Origin: Candidatus Kapaibacterium sp.
Lineage (GTDB): Bacteria > Bacteroidota > Ignavibacteria > Kapaibacteriales > UBA2268
NCBI GenBank assembly: GCA_938038165.1
Contig: CALHRB010000257.1
Coordinates: 1-25,039 of the forward strand
DNA length: 25,039 nt
Direction of reading: 5' to 3'
In this document: positions 15,605 through 24,960 of the stretch, in pieces
Numbering within the stretch: the stretch's first letter is position 1
Layout of the letters: each line of letters starts with the position of its first letter
Program-made: the position numbers and the translations under genes
The notes under the pieces: generated by a model
Told to the model about the DNA's origin: nothing
The model's database searches: none
What the model saw: only the letters and a program-made list of their open reading frames with translations

Positions 15605-18600
15605 TTATTTTACAATTACCATTTTGTAAATTGAAGTTGTGGTTCCAATAGTCATTCTGCAAGTATAAGCACCGTTTGGAAGGTCATTGCCAGCTCTATC
15701 GACAGCATTCCAATTAACTGTGTATTGACCAGCTTCATAGTCAGCGTCAGCTATCACTGCAACAACGTTACCAAGAGCGTCAATTACATCAAGCTTTACT
15801 CTTCCATTGTTGATTAAACCAAACTGAACCTGTGTATATTTCGAGAACGGATTTGGACTTACTGAAATAATTCCAGTTTCGTTTGGTAATCCACTAATTG
15901 GTGCATCGCTTGCCCAGTCGTGCAATATGATGAAAGCATCTATTACATCACGATTAATTTGAATTCTGAACCTATCACCTTCTGTCTTTATGGAGATTTC
16001 ACCAGTAAGAGGAGCACCCTCGCCTGTTCTCATGTTATAGTTAAATACTGTTCCATTTGAATAAGCATCTCTGATAAACCATTGAGAACCTCTTGGGTTT
16101 CTGACTGCGTCATTTTTTGCGGGAACATCATTTCTATTCCAACTGATTGATACTGGATAGTAGATTGATGTATTACCTGCTTCAGCTCCTGCCTGGAATA
16201 TACCTTTATATATTCTAACATCTTCAACAGTTACACCTGCATTTACTCTTGCTCTTGGGAAAATATTCCTGTGAGTACCGTTGGATTGTGGTATAGTCCA
16301 TCTTGCATCAAAGATATCATTTGTGGGTCGTGGTGGAATTTCCCATTCGCAGAACTGATTATCAAGCTTACCGACAACCTCGCCGTCCAATCCGTCACCT
16401 GTTGTTGCTCCTTCTGCTGTTCCAAATTCAAGGATTTGATAAGCACTCTTCATATCACCTGGAACATTTCCTGCTATCGGATATGTATTCTCGATAACTA
16501 TCGGGCAGATAAAGTCAACAGGATCAGATACTTTCAATCTGTAGATTAATCTGTATGATGCCCCAGCTGCATCTGTAACTTCGACTTCAATTGTAACCTT
16601 ACCATCCGGATCAACTGGTGCATCAAAACTATTAGTCTTGATAACAATCTTGATTGAATCAGGATCATTCTTTCCGCCACCTTTTCCAGTTATAGTTGAT
16701 GGTTCAATGGTAAATCCACTTGCAGGTCTGATAACTCTGAGTGTTAAGGTCTCGATTATATCGCCGGGATTCTTAACTAATCTCTTAAGGTCATAATCTG
16801 ATACTATTAATGTGTCTGAGTATGGTCTTCCTTTATCAACGCATTTTACCAATGGAGCTGCAAGTAATTTTGGTCTGTGATTTGTGCTGTCAACGAACAA
16901 ACTCAATGTTTTAACATCTGAAAGCTGGATTTCACCATCTACCAAATCCCATACCGCAACTGTTACTTGTTCATTTCTCAAGGCATCTTCAATGCCAGGT
17001 GTTCCATAAAGCAAACCGCTTACTGGATTAATCTTGAGCCATCTTGGTGTTGTCTTCAGATTTCTGATATCCCATTGACCGGCTTCGGGGAAGCATGGAT
17101 CTTTGTCAATGAAATCTCTTGGATCATCTTCATAGATTAACTCAAATCTATGGTTCTGATGGAAATTAGGATCATATATTTTAATCATCTTTGCTGAATC
17201 AAGTAACTGTGGATTGTAATCAATGTCTTCTTTAGCATTAGGCAATGCATCTGTAATGATTGTAGGCTTAATGTTTACAAAGACCTTCATTGGCATAAAG
17301 TTCAATCCACCGTGTCCGTCATTTACAACTATTGTAAATACTGTATCAGTATTATAAGCGCCGTTATATTGATTTCTTGGCTTTAATAACTGATAAGCTT
17401 CAGCGGCATCAATTCTTACATTAATCTGACCAAAGCTTGTCAAATGAATTCCGTAAGGATCCTTCTTAGATGTGTCCTCTTCATCGTATTCATAAAGATA
17501 ATTGTTGGACATCCATGATGGTCTGGATTGAGTAATAACCATATCATTGTTTCGCCCATCCATGTCAGCATCATAGGTTGTTGTATCTATTACTACTGTG
17601 TCGGTACCTCTACCTGTCCATCCATCATTATTTCTAATGGCAATGTTCATAAATCCATAAGCTGTCTTTCCATATCTGAAGTCCCAATTTTTCGCCCACT
17701 CGTCTTCCATCTCATCATCTGTATTGAAGTCCAGTTGCATTCTTAACTTGTCGGTCAGATTTGCTTTTACTTCGTTATCCTGAGTCATTCCGCAAGTATA
17801 AACTGATGGTTTATAAACAACATAGACCTCTTCGTCACCATTGCGATTAATTCTTCTTCTTAAAGTATCTGCCTGTTCATCAGACTCTTGACGAGTAGCT
17901 ACCCAGTTCAAAAATCTAGGCTGTGAGTCCACAACAAATATCTTGAACAGATAATTAATCTTGTAATTTGGTCCGTAGTTAATTGTGTCCTGCTGCAAAT
18001 ATCTTGCTCTTGTTGTATTTTCAAGTATGTCATATTTAGCATTTGACATGTAAGGTCTGAACAATCCGATATAATTTGCTATAACATCTGCAGGCAATTG
18101 CTTGCTGATAGGTAATGCTTTCAAAGAATCGATTGTTCTCATATGTGGTGGGTAGTTTGCTGCTGAAACTTCAACAAATTCACCACCTGGAACAACGTAT
18201 GGATTAATCGGACGACCTCTGAACATGATGTAACCCAATGCTCCATCTCTCGGATTTTGAACTGAGTTATCGCCTGCAGGAATTGTATCAACCATTAACC
18301 ATCTTGCAAGGCCGGATTCTGAGTAAACATACCATGTATATGTTAATCTTGCATAATCATCGGGATAGTATAATGATCTCGGATCAAAAAACTTATTTGT
18401 ATCAATTGCAGTAACTGTGAGGATAGAGTCTCTTCCTTGTCCTTCGTCAACAGTCAAATCGCTATATGTTCCCGCCCTTACTGGATATTCTCTATCTTCG
18501 GTCACAAATATCCTATGGAGAAATTCTGTTATCTTGAGTGTATCCATGATACCTGCTGATCTCTTCCAGGGATATTCTGACGGTTGAATTTTTACTATTG

Positions 18601-21600
18601 TGTCAGTTTGTAACTTAACAACGTTTCCAGTGAATACCGGTGGCATTGTTGAAGCAACAATCTTGAATGAAAATCCATCGTCGAATGCAGGAATAACGCC
18701 TTCTTTCCATAGTACTGTTCGCGAAACGATTCTAACAACATCGCCAGTGTCAACTGGTAATGCTGAATATCTTTCTCCTGCAAAGAATGTGGCTGTACCA
18801 TTATTAGATGGTGCCATATAGGGAACAGGATTATTCAAGTGACGGTTCGAGAACAGATTTGGAACTCTGCCGAAAGAAGCTGTCGAGGCATGGTATTTTC
18901 TTCCTGGGAGGGCTGCCCTGTCCTCGTTATATGGTTGATGTATTAAGTTCCTGAGAAGATAATCACCAGTACCAAGATTATACAATCCTTCGATTGTTCT
19001 TCTGATTGTTGTATTTGGATTTCTGTTGGATGAATCAGGTACTAGCTCAACTCTTGCTCTGAAAATTTCTCTGAACGGAGCATTCTCAGAAACCTGTCTC
19101 ATATTTACTCTGATGAAGTCCCCAGTGTTTTCGTTGATAACAAAGAAGACACTTTCGTTCAATAATCTTGTATCGTGATTGCTTCTTTCTGCCAATCCAT
19201 CGTAGTTTACTCTTGCTTCAAGGAATAGTGGATAACCGATTGGATGATAATAGTTACCATATTTGTCGGGTCTGAATTCATCTTGCAATTGTGCAAATTC
19301 CGGATAAACTAAATCACCATTATTATCTCTAAGTTCTGCAATAAATGGATCTCTTAGCCAGCGTCTGACATATTTGCCAAATGAAGGTTTATCCTGATAT
19401 TCTTGCTCTGTGTATCTTCTGATTACTGGAGGAATACCAACTGCAAAATCTTCAATTGGGCTCATTCTCCTGTTTGAGTAATCTGCTGCTTTTATATCTG
19501 TACCTTTATCATAAAGGTCATATACTAAACCAGACATCAACATGACTTCGGGAATTGATTCTGTGCCGACTGTATTTTCATTAGCACCATTCTTTAATGG
19601 TATTGGTCTATAGTTAAATCTGTAGGTTGATTCGAATGGTCCCTGGAATGTTGCATCTGACAATGATGCAGGGTTTGTTGAAAATACAAATGGAATATAT
19701 GTTTCATTCATCGGGTTAAAGTGAGATTCAACGAAGAATGTTTCAGTATTTGCGTTTGAGTTCCATTTGTTTATTTGAACCTGCATTGTAACGTTTGCCT
19801 CGGTTTTGCCCCAGTAGTTACCTCTTAATGTATCGGTCCCACCAAGACCAACGCCTTTTCCTGCAAGAACACCTTTGGTATTCGGACCATCAGGGAGTCT
19901 GATTAGGAATCTTGCTTTATTATTATATATTGAGTTTGCAGCCCATGAGTAATTTGTAGATGGCAACGGACCAACAATTTCGCCATAAAGTGTTGCACCT
20001 GCCAAATCACTTGATGCTTTGTTCTCAATGATCTGCTGATTTTGGCTCTTAGCTGGACCAGTAATAGCATTTTGGTTATAACCAATGTCACTATATGCTT
20101 CATTACCTGTAATCAAAGACCTTGAGAATATTAATTTCAAATCATAATTATCTGAATAAATTGCTGAACCGGTGTAGGCTTTATTGTTTTGAATTCTTAC
20201 TCTGTTGAAAGAGATAGAATCTTGTCTTCCGGGGTTAACATAATTTGCACTGTCAAGTATATAAATAGCACCCCCTAAACCAACGCCATTTTCGGGTAAC
20301 ATTGCGTCAGGGTGATATCTTTTGACATCAACAATGCTAATATCAGCAGGAATAATATCTTTCCAAGTTGCACCTGCGTCTCGTGTTCCGATCATTAACC
20401 CATAATCACCTACTGCATAACCTACTGCACTTGAAGCAAAGAAAATATCACTCAAGCTGAATGAGGTATTTGGTGTTAATGCTGTCCAGTTTGCTCCACC
20501 ATTGGTTGTTTTGAGAAGAACGCCATAATCACCAGTTGCATAGCCAGTTGTTTGGGTTGTGAAAACTACTGAGTTAAAGTTTACTGCAGGGTCATCATAA
20601 ATTCTTGACCAATTGCTTCCTGCGTTTGTTGTTTTGAATATTACGCCATAATTACCAACTATGTAACCTGTGCTGGCATCTGAGAAGTAAACACTCTTCA
20701 GATCGCTGATTGTATTTGCATTTTGTATATTCCAGTTTGCTCCACCGTTTGTTGTAACAAGGATTGCTCCTCTGTCGCCAACTGCATAACCAGTGTTAAC
20801 TCCGGTAAAGAAAACTTCATTTAAGTTATTCAATGATTGAGTTGAGATTACTGGATCGAACCAGGTTTCTCCGCCGTCGGTTGTTTTGAATATTTTGCCA
20901 CGTCCACCGACCGCATAGCCAATGTCGGTTCCAACAAAGAATATTGAATTTAATGAAAAGTTGTCTAATGGATCTCTAACAACTCTCCAATCTCCACCAT
21001 TGTTGACTGTCTTGAGAATTATACCTCTATCACCGGCAATGAACCCAACGCCACCGCCTATGAACGTAACATCATTAAATCTGTATGGAATATTATAATT
21101 CTTATATTCCCATTTAGAACCGCCAAGTGTTATTTTCACTATCGTTCCATTCATACCAACAGCAAAACCAGTATTTTGATCAATGAATGATGTAGCGATT
21201 AGTTTTGCTGATGTTCCCTGCAATCCATGTCCAATCTGTGTTGTTCCTGTGCCACTTTGTGAGGTCAGAATATCCTCATCTACTATGATCTCATTATCAA
21301 GGAATCTTGTCAACATTCTTGCATCAGGGGGATAAGCATCAGATTGATATGTCATAACTTCATCAACCGATGTAAATCCTGTTGCTAACATGTTTGGTTC
21401 GACATCTACTTTGTCGAGATCAGAAACGTAGTATCGTTTTGTTGCTGTCCATGGATTGATAATGGCTAAAGCACCACCATTACCATTATAAACTTTATTT
21501 CCAGCAAACTCAACACCTTTAACAACGTTAAGGTCTGCATTTAAAGAATAAATAGCACCACCACCTCTGATATGAATTTTATTCATTTCTGCAATACCTT

Positions 21601-23743
21601 GTCCAACTGTATTCTTTCTGAATTCAGCTCGAACAATCTGAACTGCTCTTTGGTTAATTGGTGGCATTGTTGAGCTGCTCGGAATTCTTATATCAATAGC
21701 TCCTCCGGCATAACCGGCAGTATTGTTTTCGAATATAACCGGATATTTACCGCCATAACCTATAATAGAATTTGCTTCGACACCACCGGATCCATTAATT
21801 GTGAAGTTTCTAAGCGAATAGATAGCACCACCATAGGTCAATGCTTGGTTGTCAGCAAATTTAATGTTATAACCATAATCCCTTGTTCTAACGACGGCAT
21901 CGGAACCACCAATGATTGGAGACATTTGTGGGTCGGTATTCCCATCATTAAATATAGCACCACCGGCACCCGATTTATTTCTTGTAAATTCGGTTGGGTT
22001 GTTAATAGCATCTCTTCTTGGACCGCCACGCACCTGAAGTCTTCCGAAGGTGTTTTCTGTATAGATAGCGCCGCCACGTGAATACCAGCCAATATTTGTT
22101 CCGGTTAGTGAATCCTGCAAATATTTGGTATATGTTTCATTAGCATTGAATTTACCAGCGACTATTAACGAAGTATATCTTCCAAGATAAATTGCGCCAC
22201 CTCTTGAGCCAAGAGTGTTTCCTGAATTTTGGTAATTATTTGCACTATTTCCAACAGCTTCAAAAGTATCCTCATTTGGAAATACTATTTCAGTTCCACC
22301 AGCTAGTCTAATTGAATTATTAACACCTAGACCAATTTCAATCTGTGAATCCATTCCGGGTTGTCCATCCTTACCAGCTATATAGATAGCACCACCATAA
22401 GCAAAATTACCTGTTACCTGCGGGAAATTAGCAGGCTCATCTGTAAGGTCCATAACAACTCGAACTGGTGGATTACCAATAAATCTTTCACCAAAATTAG
22501 TTAAAAGAACTTTATTACCACTGAACTTAAGGTTTCTAACTCTGCCAAGATAAACGGCAAGACGTCCGTCATCATAAGCCTGTCTGTCGAAATCACCTAC
22601 TGGCTCGAATGTTCCGGGTTCATCTATCCTATCAATGACAGGAATTGGATGATTTTGAATTATTTTGGATATCGAACCGTCTCGTTCTGTTAGATTCGGA
22701 TTTTTATCAACAGGATAAAATTGAGTAATATTTACATTTTTGGGGAAACCCTCGGGGGATTGCAAAAACTGCAATGCACCACCACGGTTTCTTGCCATGT
22801 TATTATTGAATTCACAATTAATCAACCAGGTTCTGATTGAGAAGGTTGTTAAAGCTCCGCCGCTTCCATTGGTTAATTTTTTCATTGTCGCATTAATTTC
22901 AGCCCAGTCTGCTCCAGGTTGACTTTCTGAATAATAAGGATATCTATCAATTGTTGTATCTTTTCTGAATCCTTCGAAAGTAACATTTCTAAAAAATGCT
23001 GCTCTAGCACCAGGAAGAACAACAATATGTCCCCATTCTCTCGAAAAGTTATTATCGGGTTGTCCAATGAATTTAATTCTGCCAGATGTTATATCAACTG
23101 GTTTATCTCCAACTCTTCTCCATGATCTGATATTCAAATTAATATCATTCATCGGATCGATTTCTAATCTTGCGGCTATGAACATCATAGCTTGCTCTGC
23201 AGTAACTTTGATGCGGCCAGAACCTAAAGGAAGTCCAATATCCTCGGTACGAAGATTTTCTAATCTTCTGGTTGATGTGTTCAAAATTACATTATAAACA
23301 TAATCACGTTTGCTTGTATTAACAGTTGGTTCATTTGTAGTAGTCCTGTTAATTACACCGGCATGGAAAAAATAGTTTAGGTCTGCATAACCTGAGTAAC
23401 CCGTTGGATTCTGTGGTGAACCGGGGGTTGCTATTGGATCTAATCCTCCAGGATTTGCGGAATAAGTAGCTGATGCTAAACCATCGGCTATAATTCTGCC
23501 TCCAACCGAGTCTATAATTCGACCCTGTGGATAGAAAAGAACAGTTGTTCCGGGCTCAATTATCAGGGTTCCGCCTATTACGAGGTCCCTATTAATAATA
23601 TAGGTTGAGTCCTTCAAAAAGACTCGAACCTGACCTGGAGCAATTCGTCCTGATACGTAAACCTGGTTCTGTGCAAAGCTCTCTGCAAAAGACAGCAAGC
23701 ACAATATCACCATCAGTAAACTTAAACGAAACAATCGACGCAT
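15605..23743 (-). CDS. Giant T9SS-exported beta-helix protein with a Ycf48-type propeller
   Basis: First gene of the secreted-protein cluster, 2712 residues. Signal peptide 1-24 (ESFA then Gln). N-terminal region with GGTLIIEPGTTVLF (57-70), as at the start of right-handed beta-helices; ten GGA[IL]/F-type turns (GGAIYI, GGAIYL, GGALAI) from about 295 to 760, reminiscent of chlamydial polymorphic-outer-membrane repeats; seven Ycf48-like blades at about 850-1136; a further beta-helix piece with GGAIYILD (near 1155) and GNYWG (near 1308). A long region without recognised domains follows, then a putative Ig domain (INPVSGLLYGTPG, near 2240) and a T9SS C-terminal domain (VSPNPF, VIDALGNVV, YKMVIVK). 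A strong Shine-Dalgarno GGAGGT precedes the ATG. Likely a surface adhesin or scaffold; function not shown by sequence. Confidence 0.82.
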   Translation of the reverse strand: MRRLFRLSLLMVILCLLSFAESFAQNQVYVSGRIAPGQVRVFLKDSTYIINRDLVIGGTLIIEPGTTVLFYPQGRIIDSVGGRIIADGLASATYSANPGGLDPIATPGSPQNPTGYSGYADLNYFFHAGVINRTTTNEPTVNTSKRDYVYNVILNTSTRRLENLRTEDIGLPLGSGRIKVTAEQAMMFIAARLEIDPMNDINLNIRSWRRVGDKPVDITSGRIKFIGQPDNNFSREWGHIVVLPGARAAFFRNVTFEGFRKDTTIDRYPYYSESQPGADWAEINATMKKLTNGSGGALTTFSIRTWLINCEFNNNMARNRGGALQFLQSPEGFPKNVNITQFYPVDKNPNLTERDGSISKIIQNHPIPVIDRIDEPGTFEPVGDFDRQAYDDGRLAVYLGRVRNLKFSGNKVLLTNFGERFIGNPPVRVVMDLTDEPANFPQVTGNFAYGGAIYIAGKDGQPGMDSQIEIGLGVNNSIRLAGGTEIVFPNEDTFEAVGNSANNYQNSGNTLGSRGGAIYLGRYTSLIVAGKFNANETYTKYLQDSLTGTNIGWYSRGGAIYTENTFGRLQVRGGPRRDAINNPTEFTRNKSGAGGAIFNDGNTDPQMSPIIGGSDAVVRTRDYGYNIKFADNQALTYGGAIYSLRNFTINGSGGVEANSIIGYGGKYPVIFENNTAGYAGGAIDIRIPSSSTMPPINQRAVQIVRAEFRKNTVGQGIAEMNKIHIRGGGAIYSLNADLNVVKGVEFAGNKVYNGNGGALAIINPWTATKRYYVSDLDKVDVEPNMLATGFTSVDEVMTYQSDAYPPDARMLTRFLDNEIIVDEDILTSQSGTGTTQIGHGLQGTSAKLIATSFIDQNTGFAVGMNGTIVKITLGGSKWEYKNYNIPYRFNDVTFIGGGVGFIAGDRGIILKTVNNGGDWRVVRDPLDNFSLNSIFFVGTDIGYAVGGRGKIFKTTDGGETWFDPVISTQSLNNLNEVFFTGVNTGYAVGDRGAILVTTNGGANWNIQNANTISDLKSVYFSDASTGYIVGNYGVIFKTTNAGSNWSRIYDDPAVNFNSVVFTTQTTGYATGDYGVLLKTTNGGANWTALTPNTSFSLSDIFFASSAVGYAVGDYGLMIGTRDAGATWKDIIPADISIVDVKRYHPDAMLPENGVGLGGAIYILDSANYVNPGRQDSISFNRVRIQNNKAYTGSAIYSDNYDLKLIFSRSLITGNEAYSDIGYNQNAITGPAKSQNQQIIENKASSDLAGATLYGEIVGPLPSTNYSWAANSIYNNKARFLIRLPDGPNTKGVLAGKGVGLGGTDTLRGNYWGKTEANVTMQVQINKWNSNANTETFFVESHFNPMNETYIPFVFSTNPASLSDATFQGPFESTYRFNYRPIPLKNGANENTVGTESIPEVMLMSGLVYDLYDKGTDIKAADYSNRRMSPIEDFAVGIPPVIRRYTEQEYQDKPSFGKYVRRWLRDPFIAELRDNNGDLVYPEFAQLQDEFRPDKYGNYYHPIGYPLFLEARVNYDGLAERSNHDTRLLNESVFFVINENTGDFIRVNMRQVSENAPFREIFRARVELVPDSSNRNPNTTIRRTIEGLYNLGTGDYLLRNLIHQPYNEDRAALPGRKYHASTASFGRVPNLFSNRHLNNPVPYMAPSNNGTATFFAGERYSALPVDTGDVVRIVSRTVLWKEGVIPAFDDGFSFKIVASTMPPVFTGNVVKLQTDTIVKIQPSEYPWKRSAGIMDTLKITEFLHRIFVTEDREYPVRAGTYSDLTVDEGQGRDSILTVTAIDTNKFFDPRSLYYPDDYARLTYTWYVYSESGLARWLMVDTIPAGDNSVQNPRDGALGYIMFRGRPINPYVVPGGEFVEVSAANYPPHMRTIDSLKALPISKQLPADVIANYIGLFRPYMSNAKYDILENTTRARYLQQDTINYGPNYKINYLFKIFVVDSQPRFLNWVATRQESDEQADTLRRRINRNGDEEVYVVYKPSVYTCGMTQDNEVKANLTDKLRMQLDFNTDDEMEDEWAKNWDFRYGKTAYGFMNIAIRNNDGWTGRGTDTVVIDTTTYDADMDGRNNDMVITQSRPSWMSNNYLYEYDEEDTSKKDPYGIHLTSFGQINVRIDAAEAYQLLKPRNQYNGAYNTDTVFTIVVNDGHGGLNFMPMKVFVNIKPTIITDALPNAKEDIDYNPQLLDSAKMIKIYDPNFHQNHRFELIYEDDPRDFIDKDPCFPEAGQWDIRNLKTTPRWLKINPVSGLLYGTPGIEDALRNEQVTVAVWDLVDGEIQLSDVKTLSLFVDSTNHRPKLLAAPLVKCVDKGRPYSDTLIVSDYDLKRLVKNPGDIIETLTLRVIRPASGFTIEPSTITGKGGGKNDPDSIKIVIKTNSFDAPVDPDGKVTIEVEVTDAAGASYRLIYRLKVSDPVDFICPIVIENTYPIAGNVPGDMKSAYQILEFGTAEGATTGDGLDGEVVGKLDNQFCEWEIPPRPTNDIFDARWTIPQSNGTHRNIFPRARVNAGVTVEDVRIYKGIFQAGAEAGNTSIYYPVSISWNRNDVPAKNDAVRNPRGSQWFIRDAYSNGTVFNYNMRTGEGAPLTGEISIKTEGDRFRIQINRDVIDAFIILHDWASDAPISGLPNETGIISVSPNPFSKYTQVQFGLINNGRVKLDVIDALGNVVAVIADADYEAGQYTVNWNAVDRAGNDLPNGAYTCRMTIGTTTSIYKMVIVK
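20259..22862 (-). repeat. GGA[IL]-type beta-helix turns
   Basis: Protein repeats in the giant gene: ten GGAI/GGAL turns before the Ycf48 region (such as YGGAIYIAGK, RGGAIYLGRY, GAGGAIFNDG, YGGAIYSLRN) and one clear plus one degenerate turn after it (LGGAIYILDS, GSAIYSDN). Spacing is irregular, as in Pmp-like right-handed beta-helices. The span given includes the Ycf48 region nested within it. Confidence 0.7.
20335..21195 (-). repeat. Seven tandem Ycf48/HCF136-like blades
   Basis: Seven copies of about 41 residues read F-x(4)-[TI]-GY-x-x-G-x-x-G-x-[IL]-x-[KT]-T-x-[ND]-GG-x-x-W, for example TGYAVGDRGAILVTTNGG and TGYATGDYGVLLKTTNGG. Blade 1 (TGFAVGMNGTIVKIT) and blade 7 (VGYAVGDYGLMIGTRDAG) are the most diverged. 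Seven blades is the number needed for the closed propeller known for the Ycf48/HCF136 family. Confidence 0.85.
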
Positions 23744-23818
23744 ATTACCTCCAAAAAAATTGCTATTATAAACAACAAATTAAATTAATTTCTAATTATT
23801 TAATTAATTACACACTAT

Positions 23819-23837
23819 TTTGATATTTTATATCAAA
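23819..23837. other. AT-rich inverted repeat before the giant gene
   Basis: TTTGATAT (23819-23826), TTT, ATATCAAA (23830-23837): perfect 8-bp arms with a 3-nt spacer, between the TPR gene stop (23846) and the giant gene start (23743). As RNA it is weak and has no U-tract, so it is not a good terminator; an operator is possible. No complete promoter was found in this 102-nt gap; TTAATTTG at 23783-23776 (minus) is only a 7-of-8 match to the -7 consensus. Confidence 0.4.
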
Positions 23838-23845
23838 TTATTTAC

Positions 23846-24586
23846 TTACTCAATTATCGTGCCAAGACGAATCAATCCCGCTTTTGCCGAATTGACATAA
23901 TCCGACCTGTTATCTCCTATAACTTCTCTATAAAGTTTCTCGGCTTTTTCTTTATCGCCGGCTTTTTCCAGGCATAAAGCCTGAAAAAACATGTATCTAT
24001 TTTTCAAGCCTAATTCAACAGCGATAAGGGCTGCTTGTTCATAATAATCAGCTGCTTCTTTATATTTCCCTTCCATTTCGTAAACTGTTGCCAAACCTAC
24101 ATTTGCACCTTCCTGAACTATTTTGGCAGGTGATTTCATTGCAATCTCAAAATATTTTTTAGCTTCCTGATACCTGTTTAAATTTAATAAAGCGCTTGCG
24201 GCATAAAGAGCTGCATATTTTCCCTGATCGGTTCCTTGATATTTATTTACAATTTCAATTAAGCCGATAACCTTTTCGCCTTGAATCTTTTTAAGGCTGT
24301 CTCCATTGAGTGCGGTTTGATAATTCCCATCCTGATAATATTGCATAATTCTTGATATTGCAGCTGAAGCGTTTATAGAGTCTTCACGGTTGCTTTCGTC
24401 TATTCTGTTTTTGATAAAGAAAAACAATACAGCTATTGCAAGGACTCCTAATGATATCCCAATTACTAATTTTCTATTTTGTTCAACAAAATTTTGAACT
24501 TTTATTACAATATTACCATTGTCTTCAGGCGAGATTTCCGGATGTTTTACTATATCTTCTTGACCTTTTTCTTCTTTTTGTTTCAT
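23846..24586 (-). CDS. Membrane-anchored tetratricopeptide-repeat protein (YfgM-like)
   Basis: Inner-membrane protein of 246 residues with a charged N-terminus, one transmembrane helix at about 40-58 and a C-terminal TPR-type helical domain facing the periplasm (about 100-240; visible units include ALYAASALLNLNRYQEAKKY, GLATVYEMEGKYKEAADYYE and ALCLEKAGDKEKAEKLY). This arrangement matches the YfgM family, which in Escherichia coli associates with the SecYEG translocon and periplasmic chaperones. AAAGGA precedes the ATG by about 6 nt. It has its own promoter and a structured leader, and lies 102 nt upstream of the giant exported protein, so read-through into the cluster is possible. A general TPR scaffold role is the alternative. 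Confidence 0.78.
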   Translation of the reverse strand: MKQKEEKGQEDIVKHPEISPEDNGNIVIKVQNFVEQNRKLVIGISLGVLAIAVLFFFIKNRIDESNREDSINASAAISRIMQYYQDGNYQTALNGDSLKKIQGEKVIGLIEIVNKYQGTDQGKYAALYAASALLNLNRYQEAKKYFEIAMKSPAKIVQEGANVGLATVYEMEGKYKEAADYYEQAALIAVELGLKNRYMFFQALCLEKAGDKEKAEKLYREVIGDNRSDYVNSAKAGLIRLGTIIE

Positions 24587-24625
24587 TTGTTCCTTTGAAT
24601 TCCATTTTTTCTAAAATACCACAAA

Positions 24626-24679
24626 ATTGACCTTTAAACCTATTTACCATCTGGTAAATATTTTTTGCTCAAGGTCAAT
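24626..24679 (-). promoter_or_regulatory. Nested inverted repeat in the 5' leader of the TPR gene
   Basis: Outer arms ATTGACCTT (24626-24634) and AAGGTCAAT (24671-24679) are perfect 9-bp complements. Nested within them, TATTTACCA (24641-24649) and TGGTAAATA (24652-24660) are perfect 9-bp complements around a 2-nt centre. Both lie between the predicted start near 24697 and the ATG at 24586. In the minus-strand RNA the outer stem is followed by UUUU. It could be a structured leader (attenuator, protein- or ligand-binding element) or a DNA operator; no known riboswitch class is recognised. Confidence 0.6.
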
Positions 24680-24702
24680 CAACTTCACATTTATTCAGGT
24701 TA

Positions 24703-24733
24703 CAAATATAAAAGAGTATTAAAGAAATTCCAA
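24703..24733 (-). promoter_or_regulatory. Bacteroidota-type promoter of the TPR gene
   Basis: On the minus strand TTG (24733-24731), a 20-nt spacer and TATATTTG (24710-24703) fit TTG-N(19-21)-TAnnTTTG exactly. Transcription would start near 24697, giving a leader of about 110 nt that contains the nested inverted repeat. Confidence 0.6.
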
Positions 24734-24800
24734 TATTAATAATCAACTTTTTACCTCTGCTTACTTTTCATTCTTTAATTTTGTCAACAACTTGTGTTCG

Positions 24801-24832
24801 TTTTCTTACACTGTTTAAATTATTTCACACAA
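24801..24832. repeat. Imperfect direct repeat, copy 1
   Basis: Opens TTTTCTTACAC and closes TAAATTATTTCACACAA. It aligns with copy 2 at 24961-24994, with differences confined to a central 4-5 nt segment, one substitution and one T insertion. The copies are 160 nt apart in AT-rich noncoding DNA. Confidence 0.5.
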
Positions 24833-24960
24833 ACTCTTTTTATATATTTTAATAAACAATTTTTATAATGTATTATAACAAACTATAAAATTAATAAAAA
24901 AAAATTTAAAAATCTTTATTATTTTCAGAATTTATTTTCTTGAACAATCCTCATGATTAT

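Noticed and set aside
24863..24878. Palindrome TTATAAT-GT-ATTATAA as an operator
   Set aside because: Made only of A and T within a very AT-rich stretch, so chance is a sufficient explanation.
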